A stretch of 60,904 nt of DNA. Source: Polyangiaceae bacterium (lineage in GTDB: Bacteria; Myxococcota_A; Polyangia; Polyangiales; Polyangiaceae). Within the stretch, counting starts at the first letter, position 1, and the number at the start of each line of letters is the position of its first letter. The notes under the pieces were generated by a model. That model did not search any database and was not told the origin of the DNA. It saw only the letters and a list, made by a program, of their open reading frames with translations. Shown here one piece after another: positions 35,604 through 43,893 of this stretch. The stretch covers positions 1 to 60,904 of the forward strand of contig JABFXY010000091.1 of assembly GCA_013361525.1 (NCBI GenBank), in the 5' to 3' direction. Made by a program: the position numbers and the translations under genes.

Positions 35604-36536
35604 ATGACGCTCGAGGCGTGTTTGCCCGACCACCTCCGCGGCCCGACGACGTCGATCACGAAGATCGCCGGGGGGCTTTCGGGCGCCGGGGTGTACCGGG
35701 TCGAGGCGACGGATCACGTGTACGTGCTCAAGGTCGCGAGCGAGGGCGAGCCGATCGAGGCGTGGCGCCAGAGCCTCGAGATCCAGCGGCGCGCCGGGGA
35801 CGCCGGCGTCGCGCCGCGCGTGATCCACCACGACGAGGCGCGACGCGCGGTCGTGAGCGAACACGTCGTCAATCGCGGGTTTGCGCCGCGGCTGTTCAAT
35901 CCGGAGACCCGCGACGACGCGATCCGCCAGCTCGGGGAGACGATTCGACGTGTACACGCGCTGCCGCTTCCCGCGGACGCGGTGTGGCGCGATCCGCGCG
36001 ACATGATCGCGCCGATGCGAGCGCAGCTCGCGACATTCGCGCTCCCGAGCTTCGTGCGCACCACGATCGATGAGGTGCTCGAGCAGACGCCGCCGCCGCG
36101 CGAGCGCCCGCTGGTCACGAGTCACAACGACGCAAACCCGTCGAACCTGGTGTTCGATGGCGAGCGGCTCCTGCTGCTCGATTGGGATATGGCCGGACCG
36201 AACGATCCCTTTTATGACCTGGCCGCGGTCGCCCTGTTCCTGCGCATGGACGATCCGACCGCGTCCGCGCTGATCGCCGCCTACGACGCCGCGCCGCCCG
36301 CTGCGCTGCCCGAGGGGTTCGTCTACACGCGCCGGTTGGTCGCAGCCCTCTGCGCCACGATCTTCCTTCATCTCGCGCGCCAGGCCGGCCATGCGGGCGG
36401 CGACATCCCCGCCGACCGAGCACCGACCCTGCGCGACGTCTACGGCCTTATGGCTTCCAGCGCGCTCGCCCCGAACACCGCCGACGGCGCGTGGGCATTC
36501 GCGCTCGCGCTGGTCCGTACGATATCGACCACGTAG
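35604..36536 (+). CDS. APH/choline-kinase-like phosphotransferase
   Basis: A 310-aa kinase-fold protein: Gly-rich GGLSGAGVYRV, a Lys in VYVLKVASE, catalytic loop SHNDANPSNLVFD (HxDxxxxN type) and metal-binding LLLDWDMAGPNDPFYDLA. These are the marks of aminoglycoside phosphotransferase and choline/ethanolamine kinase families; the acceptor cannot be told from sequence. ATG 35604 is preferred over one ten codons upstream. Confidence 0.8.
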   Translation: MTLEACLPDHLRGPTTSITKIAGGLSGAGVYRVEATDHVYVLKVASEGEPIEAWRQSLEIQRRAGDAGVAPRVIHHDEARRAVVSEHVVNRGFAPRLFNPETRDDAIRQLGETIRRVHALPLPADAVWRDPRDMIAPMRAQLATFALPSFVRTTIDEVLEQTPPPRERPLVTSHNDANPSNLVFDGERLLLLDWDMAGPNDPFYDLAAVALFLRMDDPTASALIAAYDAAPPAALPEGFVYTRRLVAALCATIFLHLARQAGHAGGDIPADRAPTLRDVYGLMASSALAPNTADGAWAFALALVRTISTT

Positions 36537-36619
36537 CCCGGGACCCACGCCTGGCTTGCCGAGCGACGGGCGCGAAAATCTGCTCCCGAGCTCTCTTTCG
36601 CCGAAAACCTCCTACCCTC

Positions 36620-37099
36620 ATGGCCATGAATCGCACGCTGATTCCGCCCGCCTTCGCGAAGATCGTCAAGGTCGCGACGCCCCTACTCTTGGTCGGATGC
36701 GCGCACGGCGTCAGCTATCCCGTCGACGTGTCGTGGAGCGAGGCCGATCAATTCTACGCCGATGCGGCCAGAGCCGCGAACGAGCTTCGTCTTCCGGCCA
36801 CGACGGAGGGCTCGGAGAGCGGTGACACCTCCTTGTCCTTCGGTAATGCGGTGTCGGTGAGCTCGAGCGGTACGGTCGAGAGCTCGACCTCCGTCGAGCT
36901 CGGGGTCGTGCTCATGAGCGATGGCAGCGTCGAAATCGCAGCGCCCGAAGGCACGATTCGCTATCACCGAACCCTCGCGCAGGGGGTCGTGGCGACGCTC
37001 GAACCTCGCCCCAACCCGGAGGCGACGCTCGCGCAGCGAGAGGCAAGCCTGCGCGCCCTCTCGGACGAGATCGTCCGTCGCGCCTACCCGGCCGAATAA
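36620..37099 (+). CDS. Putative lipoprotein, function unknown
   Basis: A 159-aa protein with a signal and lipobox ending LLVGC. The mature part has a Ser-rich segment (SVSSSGTVESSTSVELG) and a helical C-terminus (REASLRALSDEIVRRAY). Either of two ATG codons at 36620 and 36626 can serve. Followed by another lipoprotein gene 25 bases downstream. Confidence 0.6.
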   Translation: MAMNRTLIPPAFAKIVKVATPLLLVGCAHGVSYPVDVSWSEADQFYADAARAANELRLPATTEGSESGDTSLSFGNAVSVSSSGTVESSTSVELGVVLMSDGSVEIAAPEGTIRYHRTLAQGVVATLEPRPNPEATLAQREASLRALSDEIVRRAYPAE

Positions 37100-37124
37100 C
37101 CCAGCCTCCAACGAGTGTGAGCCA

Positions 37125-37511
37125 ATGCATCGTCTGACATTTGCCGTCCTCCTCGTCGCATGCACGCCGGGAGCGCCTCCACCATCGGATGCTCCCGACA
37201 GTCGCGCGACGTCTGCTCCGAGGACGAGCGAATCGACGGACGCGACCGTCGCGCACGCTCCCACGGAATCATCAACTGCGTCCGTGACTGCGGCGGCACC
37301 ATCGGAGCCGGCAAGCACGAGCGCCGCTCCAAAGGGATGCGGCGACGGCGGTCAATGCGAAGATGGAAGCTGCGGCCAACTCGATGCACACCGCGGCGAA
37401 TGCGCCCAGGGTAAGTGCGCGCGAGGCTGGTCGCGGTGCATCGACATTTGCTGCCGCCCGGATGAGGCTTGCTCGCACGGAGCGGCCCCGAAGTGCGTGC
37501 GTGCGCGCTGA
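37125..37511 (+). CDS. Small Cys-rich lipoprotein
   Basis: A 128-aa protein with a short signal and lipobox ending LLVAC, a 50-residue Ser/Thr/Ala/Pro-rich tether, and a compact Cys-rich module (GCGDGGQCEDGSCG, CAQGKC, CIDICCRPDEAC; ten Cys). Surface exposed and disulfide-bonded by inference. Followed by a strong hairpin. Confidence 0.65.
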   Translation: MHRLTFAVLLVACTPGAPPPSDAPDSRATSAPRTSESTDATVAHAPTESSTASVTAAAPSEPASTSAAPKGCGDGGQCEDGSCGQLDAHRGECAQGKCARGWSRCIDICCRPDEACSHGAAPKCVRAR

Positions 37512-37545
37512 GTCGTCCCACGACAGCGCAAATCGGTTGCGTTGA

Positions 37546-37601
37546 TTGTTTGCCGCTCCAACAGCTCCCTAGGGGTGAGGAGCTGTTTCCGCGGCAAACA
37601 A
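37546..37601. terminator. Long hairpin between convergent genes
   Basis: An outer stem TTGTTTGCCGC/GCGGCAAACAA and an inner stem AACAGCTCC/GGAGCTGTT are stacked with a short internal bulge. It lies between a plus-strand lipoprotein gene and a minus-strand fusion gene and is probably a bidirectional terminator. Confidence 0.55.
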
Positions 37602-37635
37602 GGCAACCTCTGCACCCGGCGCTCCTTGTTGTTTC

Positions 37636-37666
37636 GCGAAGACCGGTCAAAGCAACCGGTCTTCGC
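37636..37666 (-). terminator. Second hairpin, overlapping the minus-strand gene end
   Basis: A 12-bp perfect stem, GCGAAGACCGGT paired with ACCGGTCTTCGC, with a 7-base loop that contains the stop codon of the minus-strand gene. Confidence 0.5.
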
Positions 37667-38366
37667 TGTAAGGAACGTGAGTGTCCGAGCCGACCCGGAC
37701 GAGGTTTCCGTCCGGATCGACGTGCGCGAACTCGCGCTTACCCCAGGGTTTGTCCTCGATTTCGGTGATGCGGCCCTCGACAGCGGCAGCCTTCCAGGTC
37801 GCGTGGATGCGAGCCGCGTCGTCGACATGCAGATAACACGCGCCCGCTTCGGATTCATTCACATGGGCGTGGCGCGTGAGGTGGATCTCGACACCATTGC
37901 GGACGGCAAAGCCGTACGTGGGCTCTTCCGCATCCGGATCGTGAATGGAGGTTTGGAATCCGAGTTTTTCGTAATGGGCGACCGCTGCGCGCACGTTCCG
38001 AACGGGCAGAATCGGAACGGCTCGGTCTTGGCCGACGTTCCTTCTATCTGCCGAATGCTTCACGGTGAAGTGGCGCACGAAATCGTCGTGACCACAGAGC
38101 ACGGCGAGCGCGGCCGGCTCGACGACCGCGCGCTCGAGGTCGTCGCCGGCAAAGGAACGAATCGAGTCCAGTGAAGCCCATAGAGTGACGATCAGGAACT
38201 CGACGCGATCCTCGACCGGTCTACGAAGAACGTGACCGCCGAGGTAGCCCTCGAGCGCGGCCAGCTGGGGAAACACACTTTCCGTAACGTGGTGCTCGTA
38301 CGCTAGGGCGTTATCGGCCGTGGCTTCGCCGCGCCAGACGCGCGCGGTAGGACAGTTTGCTTCCAT
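37647..38366 (-). CDS. Fusion of an antibiotic-biosynthesis-monooxygenase (ABM)-like domain and a glyoxalase/VOC domain
   Basis: A 239-aa protein with two domains. Residues 1-105 (RGEATADNALAYEHHVTE, then VEFLIVTLWASLDSIRSFAG) form a dimeric ferredoxin-like ABM fold. Residues about 118-235 (ILPVRNVRAAVAHYEKLGF, YGFAVRNGVEIHL, ACYLHVDDAARIHA, REFAHVDPDGNLVRVG) are a VOC domain of the bleomycin-resistance protein type. The VOC part may bind and sequester a ligand that the ABM part oxidises or binds; this is inference. Confidence 0.75.
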   Translation of the reverse strand: MEANCPTARVWRGEATADNALAYEHHVTESVFPQLAALEGYLGGHVLRRPVEDRVEFLIVTLWASLDSIRSFAGDDLERAVVEPAALAVLCGHDDFVRHFTVKHSADRRNVGQDRAVPILPVRNVRAAVAHYEKLGFQTSIHDPDAEEPTYGFAVRNGVEIHLTRHAHVNESEAGACYLHVDDAARIHATWKAAAVEGRITEIEDKPWGKREFAHVDPDGNLVRVGSDTHVPYSEDRLL

Positions 38367-38453
38367 CGCGGGAAGTTACCATGCTCGCCCTCTCCCGCCC
38401 GTCGTGTCGGGGGTGTGGCAGCCGCCTCGACAAACGCGTACACACCGAGCGCG

Positions 38454-39578
38454 ATGCGTGCCGCGACCGCCAACCTGATGTTGCTGTTTGCCGCCTGGGG
38501 CTTCGTCGGGTGCGCTGCCTCCGCTGCACGCGACGGTGCAGCGCCCCACGTATCGTCGAGCGCACACGCACCCGAGCCCGAAGCTCCGCTCGCCTCGCAT
38601 CCCGCGCGGTGGGTCGTGCTCGCGCCCGAGCCGGGTCAGGCGCCTGGGCCCAACGCGACGCTGAACCCGGAGCCCGCCGATGCCGGCCATTCGACCGTCG
38701 TGCTCGACGGCCCCGACTACTTCTTTGTCGAACGGACCGCGTCCGGGCTGGTTCTGCGTACGGCTCCGCTCGGCGAGCGAGCAGCGACGAGCCACCCGCT
38801 GCCGGCGGTGCAATGCGATCGGTCCAAGCTCGCGGTGAGGGGGCAACAAATGCTCTTTGCGTGCGACCGCCTATTCGCGAGCGCGGACCGGGGCAAAACT
38901 TGGAAGGATACGGCCCTTTCACTCCCAGGCCTCATATTCGACATGTCGATCACGGGTGGACGGGCCGTCGTGACCGTCGGTCCGGATTGGTCCGCTCTCG
39001 AGCGGGACGTCTGGCTGCTGAAAAACGAACAAGGAACGTGGACGGCCGCGAAGTCGACGATGCCGGAAGGCTCGGCCGCTTTCAGGATACGGCAATCCGC
39101 CGACGGCGCGCGCGTCTATGCCGTGGGCGGTCGACCCAATGAAGCGAGCTTTCTGCTTCTGTCCACGGACGGTGGGCGCTCGTTCCAAGAACGCCCCATC
39201 GATGCGAGCGGCGTCTTCGACGGAAAGGCCCGCTGGGACGTGTTGAGTCTATCGGTCACGGGAAGCGACGTCGGCGTGTTGCTTCGCAACGTGGAGCTCG
39301 ATTGCACGGACGGCAGAGACTGCCGGCGCGGGGTGTATCTGCGATTGGGCGAGAACCTCGAACGCAAGAGCGGCGTTCAATGGGAACAACCCGGTAGCCC
39401 CGTGGCTGTCGGCGCTCACCTCGCGGAAGGCGACGACAGCCCCTATCTGTCCGTCTCCAACGATTGGGGAAAGACATGGAAGGTCGTCGCGATCCCCGAC
39501 CGGCGTCGCGGACGCGTCGTATGCGGGGAGGCTGGCTGCATCATCGGGGACAGCGTGTCGCGCGTCGGCTGGGAATAG
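38454..39578 (+). CDS. Lipoprotein with BNR-like repeats
   Basis: A 374-aa protein; the ATG at 38454 starts a signal peptide with lipobox ending GFVGC. Contains Asp-box type repeats: SADRGKTWKDT, STDGGRSFQER and SNDWGKTWKVV, indicating a beta propeller as in the lipoprotein at 26-27 kb, although sequence similarity between the two is limited to the repeats. Function unknown. Confidence 0.7.
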   Translation: MRAATANLMLLFAAWGFVGCAASAARDGAAPHVSSSAHAPEPEAPLASHPARWVVLAPEPGQAPGPNATLNPEPADAGHSTVVLDGPDYFFVERTASGLVLRTAPLGERAATSHPLPAVQCDRSKLAVRGQQMLFACDRLFASADRGKTWKDTALSLPGLIFDMSITGGRAVVTVGPDWSALERDVWLLKNEQGTWTAAKSTMPEGSAAFRIRQSADGARVYAVGGRPNEASFLLLSTDGGRSFQERPIDASGVFDGKARWDVLSLSVTGSDVGVLLRNVELDCTDGRDCRRGVYLRLGENLERKSGVQWEQPGSPVAVGAHLAEGDDSPYLSVSNDWGKTWKVVAIPDRRRGRVVCGEAGCIIGDSVSRVGWE

Positions 39579-39643
39579 CCTCGTCTGGCATCTCCGCCGG
39601 ATCCAGCGCTCAGCTCATCCGACGATCACGGGCCGGGAGCAAC

Positions 39644-40681
39644 TCAATGGACACATGTACCGGACGACGGGGCGGCGTCGACCGCTGCAATTTCGGTTAC
39701 GGTGTCGATGGGGATAGCGTCGAATCGTAGTCCGAACGAGATCGCGTCACAGGTGCTGTCGGGACTCTGCGCGCGACCCGCGAGCAGATCCGCCGCACCG
39801 CGCAGGGCGTCGACTATCGCAGTGAGATCATCCTCCCCGCATTGGGTTTGCAGCGCGAGGACAAGCTCATCAACGGAGATCTCGCCGGAAACCACACCAT
39901 TGGTACTGACGCCGTTTTCTGGATCGACTGCCTCTGCGTCGAAGGTAACGACTGGACGTCGGACTGGAACAGTCAGCCAGATCGAGCCTAGCCGCATTCG
40001 AAAAGCGAGGAGCTGGGTGCTGGAAAGAACGTCACCGGACACCCACACCCCATCGGTGACATAGGAGTCTACAAAATGAAGTTTTCCGCTCGCGAGCGAG
40101 GCGGACGACGTCGGAGCTGCCGGGTCGAGTAAGGACTCATCGGTCACCGCCCACGCCCCAGCTTTGGTTCGCAGCGCATCGTAGCCGAACGCGTCCACCG
40201 CAGTCGCATTGTGGCCGCTCGCGACGTGACTGAAGATTAGTCCGGCGATGCCTTCATCCACGCTCGCATTGAGAGAGGACTCGATCTCCGGCGCTTGCCG
40301 CTCGTCCCCGAGCGAAAACTCCGCCAACATCGGCACGACATTCTTGGCGAACGAGTTGTCCACTCCCCCGGGTCCGTCTTCGAGCATCTCCCCCGCGTCG
40401 GAACCATTGGCCGGTCGACAATGGCCCCTCAGGTCGTCGTGGGTGTCCAATCCGTCGCGGTCGTAGCCGATCCCGGCCCATCCATTCGCGGCCCCTTGAC
40501 CCAGATCGAAGCTGCGGACCGCGAAGAAGTCATGCGGCCCACTGGACCCGTTGGGCGGTGGATGCGCATTTGGGTTACGGGCCGGCGGCGCCACCAAATC
40601 GGCCTCTTCGAGCTCGTCGCTGCGTGTGCAACACACGAGCCCGCAACCCATGACCACCGGCAGCCACCAACCCTTACGCAT
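39644..40681 (-). CDS. Putative lipoprotein, function unknown
   Basis: A 345-aa protein with a hydrophobic signal and lipobox ending GLVCC, or the Cys one before it. It contains a Ca-binding-like stretch GYDRDGLDTHDDLRGHC and a long beta-rich domain with FDAEAVDPENGVS. The pattern is frequent in myxobacterial secreted proteins, without known activity. Convergent with the BNR lipoprotein gene. Confidence 0.65.
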   Translation of the reverse strand: MRKGWWLPVVMGCGLVCCTRSDELEEADLVAPPARNPNAHPPPNGSSGPHDFFAVRSFDLGQGAANGWAGIGYDRDGLDTHDDLRGHCRPANGSDAGEMLEDGPGGVDNSFAKNVVPMLAEFSLGDERQAPEIESSLNASVDEGIAGLIFSHVASGHNATAVDAFGYDALRTKAGAWAVTDESLLDPAAPTSSASLASGKLHFVDSYVTDGVWVSGDVLSSTQLLAFRMRLGSIWLTVPVRRPVVTFDAEAVDPENGVSTNGVVSGEISVDELVLALQTQCGEDDLTAIVDALRGAADLLAGRAQSPDSTCDAISFGLRFDAIPIDTVTEIAAVDAAPSSGTCVH

Positions 40682-40967
40682 TCGGATACCCTCATTCCAA
40701 TTGGGTTGCGATTCCCCGTGCACTGTATGTCGCCTCCCGCCAGCCGGGAGGATTCCACGAATCGGGCGCGGCGCTCGTCGTGCGCACCCCACCGCGGCTT
40801 GGGTGTCGATGGGACGGTGGCACGTGTCGGCGAGTGTGTCTAGCGCACGGGTCGGCCCCGGGCCGCCGCGGTTGTGCTCACTGTGTCTTCTCGTCGCCGA
40901 GGTGCGGTCGCTGGTCGATACCTGAATTGCGCACCGGGCGCGAGCTCGAAGCTATTCAGAAGTCATC
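40682..40967. other. Gene-free stretch
   Basis: Nothing coding is supported here. The stretch becomes less GC-rich towards its right end and leads into the small ORF described next. Confidence 0.4.
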
Positions 40968-41222
40968 TCAAAGGTGATCGAAGATCACCAACGAGCTCGA
41001 CCCGAGCCCTCTTTTGCCCTGCGTCGTGACCTGACCAACGCAATAGGTAAAAGTTTGACGTGACGGGTCGGTAAGACTTGCCGTGCTCCGATCAACCGGA
41101 GCGGAAACTTCGAGCCGATATTCAAAGACTTCCAAAATGAACAAGAACGTCGAAATCGATCCACAAAACGATGATCGCTTTTGCGACGGCTGGGGATAGC
41201 CCCTGACGATGTCGAAGACCAC
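40968..41222 (-). CDS. Small protein or gene fragment, function unknown
   Basis: An 84-codon frame with protein-like composition (FLFILEVFEYRLEVSAP, TFTYCVGQVTTQGKRG). The same frame stays open for about 20 codons upstream of the GTG at 41222 with no better start, so it may be a truncated gene. The hairpin GGTGATC-TTC-GATCACC followed by TTT overlaps its stop codon and fits a terminator. It differs from its neighbours in lower GC. Confidence 0.3.
   Translation of the reverse strand: MVFDIVRGYPQPSQKRSSFCGSISTFLFILEVFEYRLEVSAPVDRSTASLTDPSRQTFTYCVGQVTTQGKRGLGSSSLVIFDHL
40973..40989 (-). terminator. Hairpin at the end of the small minus-strand ORF
   Basis: Perfect 7-bp stem with a 3-base loop; on the minus strand it is followed by TTTGA. 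Confidence 0.4.
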
Positions 41223-41629
41223 GATATTCAGCCGGGCGGGACTTGTTGATTGAAGACGGAAGATGGCGGCCGGTGAGCTGGAACAAAATCAGGCGCATCG
41301 TGGTGAGAGATCGAGACGCGCGCTGCCGAATCTTACCTATGTGTCAGCTGCGCGCTGCCGACAGAACCGACACACGCTTTCGAGAGGACCTTTGAACCGA
41401 CGTATCCTTGACAGTCGAAAGGCGTCGCAATTAAGAATGCACGAATCGGGTTGAATGTGCTGGTGGGCCCGCCAGGCGTCGCGTTCGACGCAGCCGCCCG
41501 TCACGCTGGACCATTGGACGCCCCAGATGGACCTCGAATCGACTTGCTTAGATTAGGCCGCCCTTTGTCCCCGGTCCGCCCGACGCGGACAAAGGAGTAC
41601 TCCAACGTCCCAACATAGAAAGAGGTCCC
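41223..41629. other. Intergenic region upstream of the RiPP operon
   Basis: No gene is supported. It must carry the promoter of the operon; I cannot pick a convincing -35/-10 pair. The notable element is the hairpin at 41562-41595. Confidence 0.4.
41562..41595 (+). promoter_or_regulatory. Hairpin in the leader of the RiPP operon
   Basis: CCTTTGTCC and GGACAAAGG pair (9 bp) around a GC-rich 16-base loop, 34 bases before the precursor start codon. It could be an attenuator, an mRNA stabiliser or an operator; function is inferred from position only. Confidence 0.4.
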
Positions 41630-41803
41630 ATGGATCAACAGAGGAAGCAGCAGCGCGACGAGAACAACGAAGCCGTGAGCATCGATGAGAGCGGCGGTGA
41701 TCGTCACCAGTGCGCGAAGAGGGAGGCCGGTTTGACCAGCACGCGTATGCGGATCCGTATTCGGACCGACATCCGCGAGATGGGTTGGGTCGGCCCCATC
41801 TAG
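41630..41803 (+). CDS. Candidate RiPP precursor peptide
   Basis: A 57-aa ORF with an excellent ribosome site (AGAGG five bases before ATG). The N-terminal half is highly polar (MDQQRKQQRDENNEAVSIDE), like a leader peptide. The C-terminal part alternates Arg and hydrophobic residues and ends RIRTDIREMGWVGPI, a plausible modified core. It contains one Cys (residue 28). The gene is immediately upstream of, and co-directional with, the radical SAM/YcaO/TfuA operon, separated by 94 bases, which is where RiPP precursors usually lie. I do not recognise it as a member of a known precursor family, and where the leader is cut is unknown. Confidence 0.6.
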   Translation: MDQQRKQQRDENNEAVSIDESGGDRHQCAKREAGLTSTRMRIRIRTDIREMGWVGPI

Positions 41804-41897
41804 TCCGTAGAAGTGAGCATGGCGCGACGCGAAGCCGGAGTCGGCGTTGTCGTCGCGCCGTGCATTTTGGATCACGTAATCGAACATCCTACGCACG

Positions 41898-43892
41898 ATG
41901 ACGTCACGAACTCAGTCCACCCCGAAGCAGCCGAGCTTGGTGTTGGTCGCCATGCCGTGGTCGCATTCGAGCCGGCCGTCCGCGGGACTGGCCGCGCTCG
42001 AGGTGTATTGCCGCAGGGCGCAGCCGACCTGGTCCGTCGCCTGCCGGTCCGAGTTCGTCGAAATCGCGTACGCGCTCGGCGACGCGCTGTACGAAAAGGT
42101 GGCGCGCGAGTGTTATCAGGTCGGCGATCTTCTTTATTCCCCGTTCCTCTATCCAGAAAAGGCGCACGAAGTAGAGCGGTACTTCGGCGAGTGGCTGGCG
42201 CGGGAGCGGCGCGCCGACGGGCAACACCTGCCCGCCCACGTCGACTTCGATGTTTTGCTGGCCGTATTGCGCACACACATCGACTCGGTCGCCGACGAGC
42301 TCGCGGGCTCGACCGTGATCGGCCTGACAACGTGTTTTGGCCAGCTGTTCGGAAACCTGGCGCTTGCACGCGCCGTGAAGGCGCGGAGCCCGGAGACCAC
42401 CGTCGTGCTCGGCGGATCGTCGGTCTCGGCCCGCGTGGGGCCGTCGCTCCTCGCGGAGTATCCGTTCGTCGATTACGTCATCCACGGCGAGGGAGAGCTG
42501 CCGCTGGCCGACCTGCTGGGTGCAGTCGCGCGCGGTGAACGCCCCGCTCCAGGCGCGCCCGGTCTCGTGTCGCGCGCGGACGGGCGCAAGCTCTCTCCAT
42601 TCGCCCAGGTGCCGAATCTCGACGATCTCCCGTTTCCCAGTTACGACGACTACGCGGAGCGCGCGGAGCGCTACGGGATGTCGTGGATGCTGCCGCTCGA
42701 GACCTCACGCGGATGCTGGTGGGACCGTGGCGCCCGCACCGGCAATCCGAAGGACACTTGCTACTTCTGCAATCTCAACGTCCAGTGGGGTGGCTACCGC
42801 GAAAAATCGGTACAGCGGGTCGGCGCGGAGATGAGCGCGCTGAGCAATCGCTACCGCAATCTGCAGGCCTATTTCATCGACAACATCCTGCGCCATAAGG
42901 ACGCTGTCCATTTTGCAGAGACGATCGCGTCCCTAAAGAAGCACTTTCGGATCTTTTACGAGCTCCGAGCCAGCATACGAGCTCACGAGTTCCTGCTCCT
43001 CTACGAGGCAGGGCTGCGCGAGGCTCAATTCGGCGTCGAGGGGCTCTCGACGAGCTTCTTGCGCCGCATCAACAAGGGAACGACAACCGCTCAGAACTTG
43101 CACGCGATGAAGCTCTGTACCGAGTTTCACGTCGCTCACCCCGCGAATCTGATCCTCTCGTTTCCTGGTTCCACGGACGAGGAAGTGGCCGAAACCGTGG
43201 CGAACATCGAGTCCTACGCCCTCGGCTTCGAGCCGATGAACGTCGCGCGCTTCCATCTCGGCGTCGGCTCGACCGTCGACGTACTCCGCCACGAGTTCGG
43301 CATCACCGGCGTGCGCAATCACGACTGTTACAAGGTTGCCCTCCCGGAGGAGGTATACGCGCGCCTGGAGCTCGCCGAGCTCGCGTTCGATGGCGGGGGC
43401 TCGGCGGATTGGACGCCGGTCGAGGAGGCGGTGCAGCGCTGGAGAGACCTGCACGACCATCGGTTCGAGAAGAACCCGACGCGCGCCCTGCAGTGTATGG
43501 ATCCCTTTCTCGCCTATCGTGACGGTGACTCCTTCCTGGTGATCGAGGACCGGCGCTACGGCGACTTTCGCTCGGGCGAGTTCACCGCCGCCGAACGAGA
43601 CGTATATCTGTTCTGCACCGAGCCACGCAGCCACGATCACATCGTCCGATGGGCGCGAGCGCGCGGGATCGACCAGGCGGCGACCGAACGAGCGCTGCAG
43701 ATGTTCGTGGCCGACAAGCTGATGTTCGCCGAGCGAAGAAGCTACTTGTCGCTCGCCGCGGCGACCTCCCCTCGCCTCGCGGCGGAGCGGATTCGTTGGC
43801 TCGCGGTCGCGGACCGGGGCCCGGCAGACGACGAGGCCACGGGCGCCTCTCGTTCCAAGCGACGGTTGCCCGTCCAAGTAGGAGGAGCCTGA
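41898..43892 (+). CDS. Cobalamin-type radical SAM RiPP maturase (rSAM ocin-1-like)
   Basis: A 664-aa enzyme resembling RiPP maturation radical SAM protein 1 (TIGR03975). An N-terminal B12-binding-type Rossmann region spans about residues 130-215 (TTVVLGGSS, VDYVIHGEGELPLADLL). The radical SAM core follows with cluster ligands Cys273, Cys288 and Cys291 in RGCWW and DTCYFCNLN: spacing CX14CX2C instead of the shorter gap I expect for this family. Then YFIDNILRH, FGVEGLSTSFLRRI and LILSFPGSTDEEV. The C-terminus has a winged-helix-like tail. Relatives install C-methyl groups or other radical modifications on precursor peptides. Two bases upstream of the JmjC gene; tightly coupled operon. Confidence 0.85.
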   Translation: MTSRTQSTPKQPSLVLVAMPWSHSSRPSAGLAALEVYCRRAQPTWSVACRSEFVEIAYALGDALYEKVARECYQVGDLLYSPFLYPEKAHEVERYFGEWLARERRADGQHLPAHVDFDVLLAVLRTHIDSVADELAGSTVIGLTTCFGQLFGNLALARAVKARSPETTVVLGGSSVSARVGPSLLAEYPFVDYVIHGEGELPLADLLGAVARGERPAPGAPGLVSRADGRKLSPFAQVPNLDDLPFPSYDDYAERAERYGMSWMLPLETSRGCWWDRGARTGNPKDTCYFCNLNVQWGGYREKSVQRVGAEMSALSNRYRNLQAYFIDNILRHKDAVHFAETIASLKKHFRIFYELRASIRAHEFLLLYEAGLREAQFGVEGLSTSFLRRINKGTTTAQNLHAMKLCTEFHVAHPANLILSFPGSTDEEVAETVANIESYALGFEPMNVARFHLGVGSTVDVLRHEFGITGVRNHDCYKVALPEEVYARLELAELAFDGGGSADWTPVEEAVQRWRDLHDHRFEKNPTRALQCMDPFLAYRDGDSFLVIEDRRYGDFRSGEFTAAERDVYLFCTEPRSHDHIVRWARARGIDQAATERALQMFVADKLMFAERRSYLSLAAATSPRLAAERIRWLAVADRGPADDEATGASRSKRRLPVQVGGA

Positions 43893-43893
43893 C

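Noticed and set aside
41263..41454. 63-codon ORF considered as a second RiPP precursor
   Set aside because: GGAAG directly abuts the ATG with no usable spacing, the peptide has no leader/core division, and it is far from the operon.
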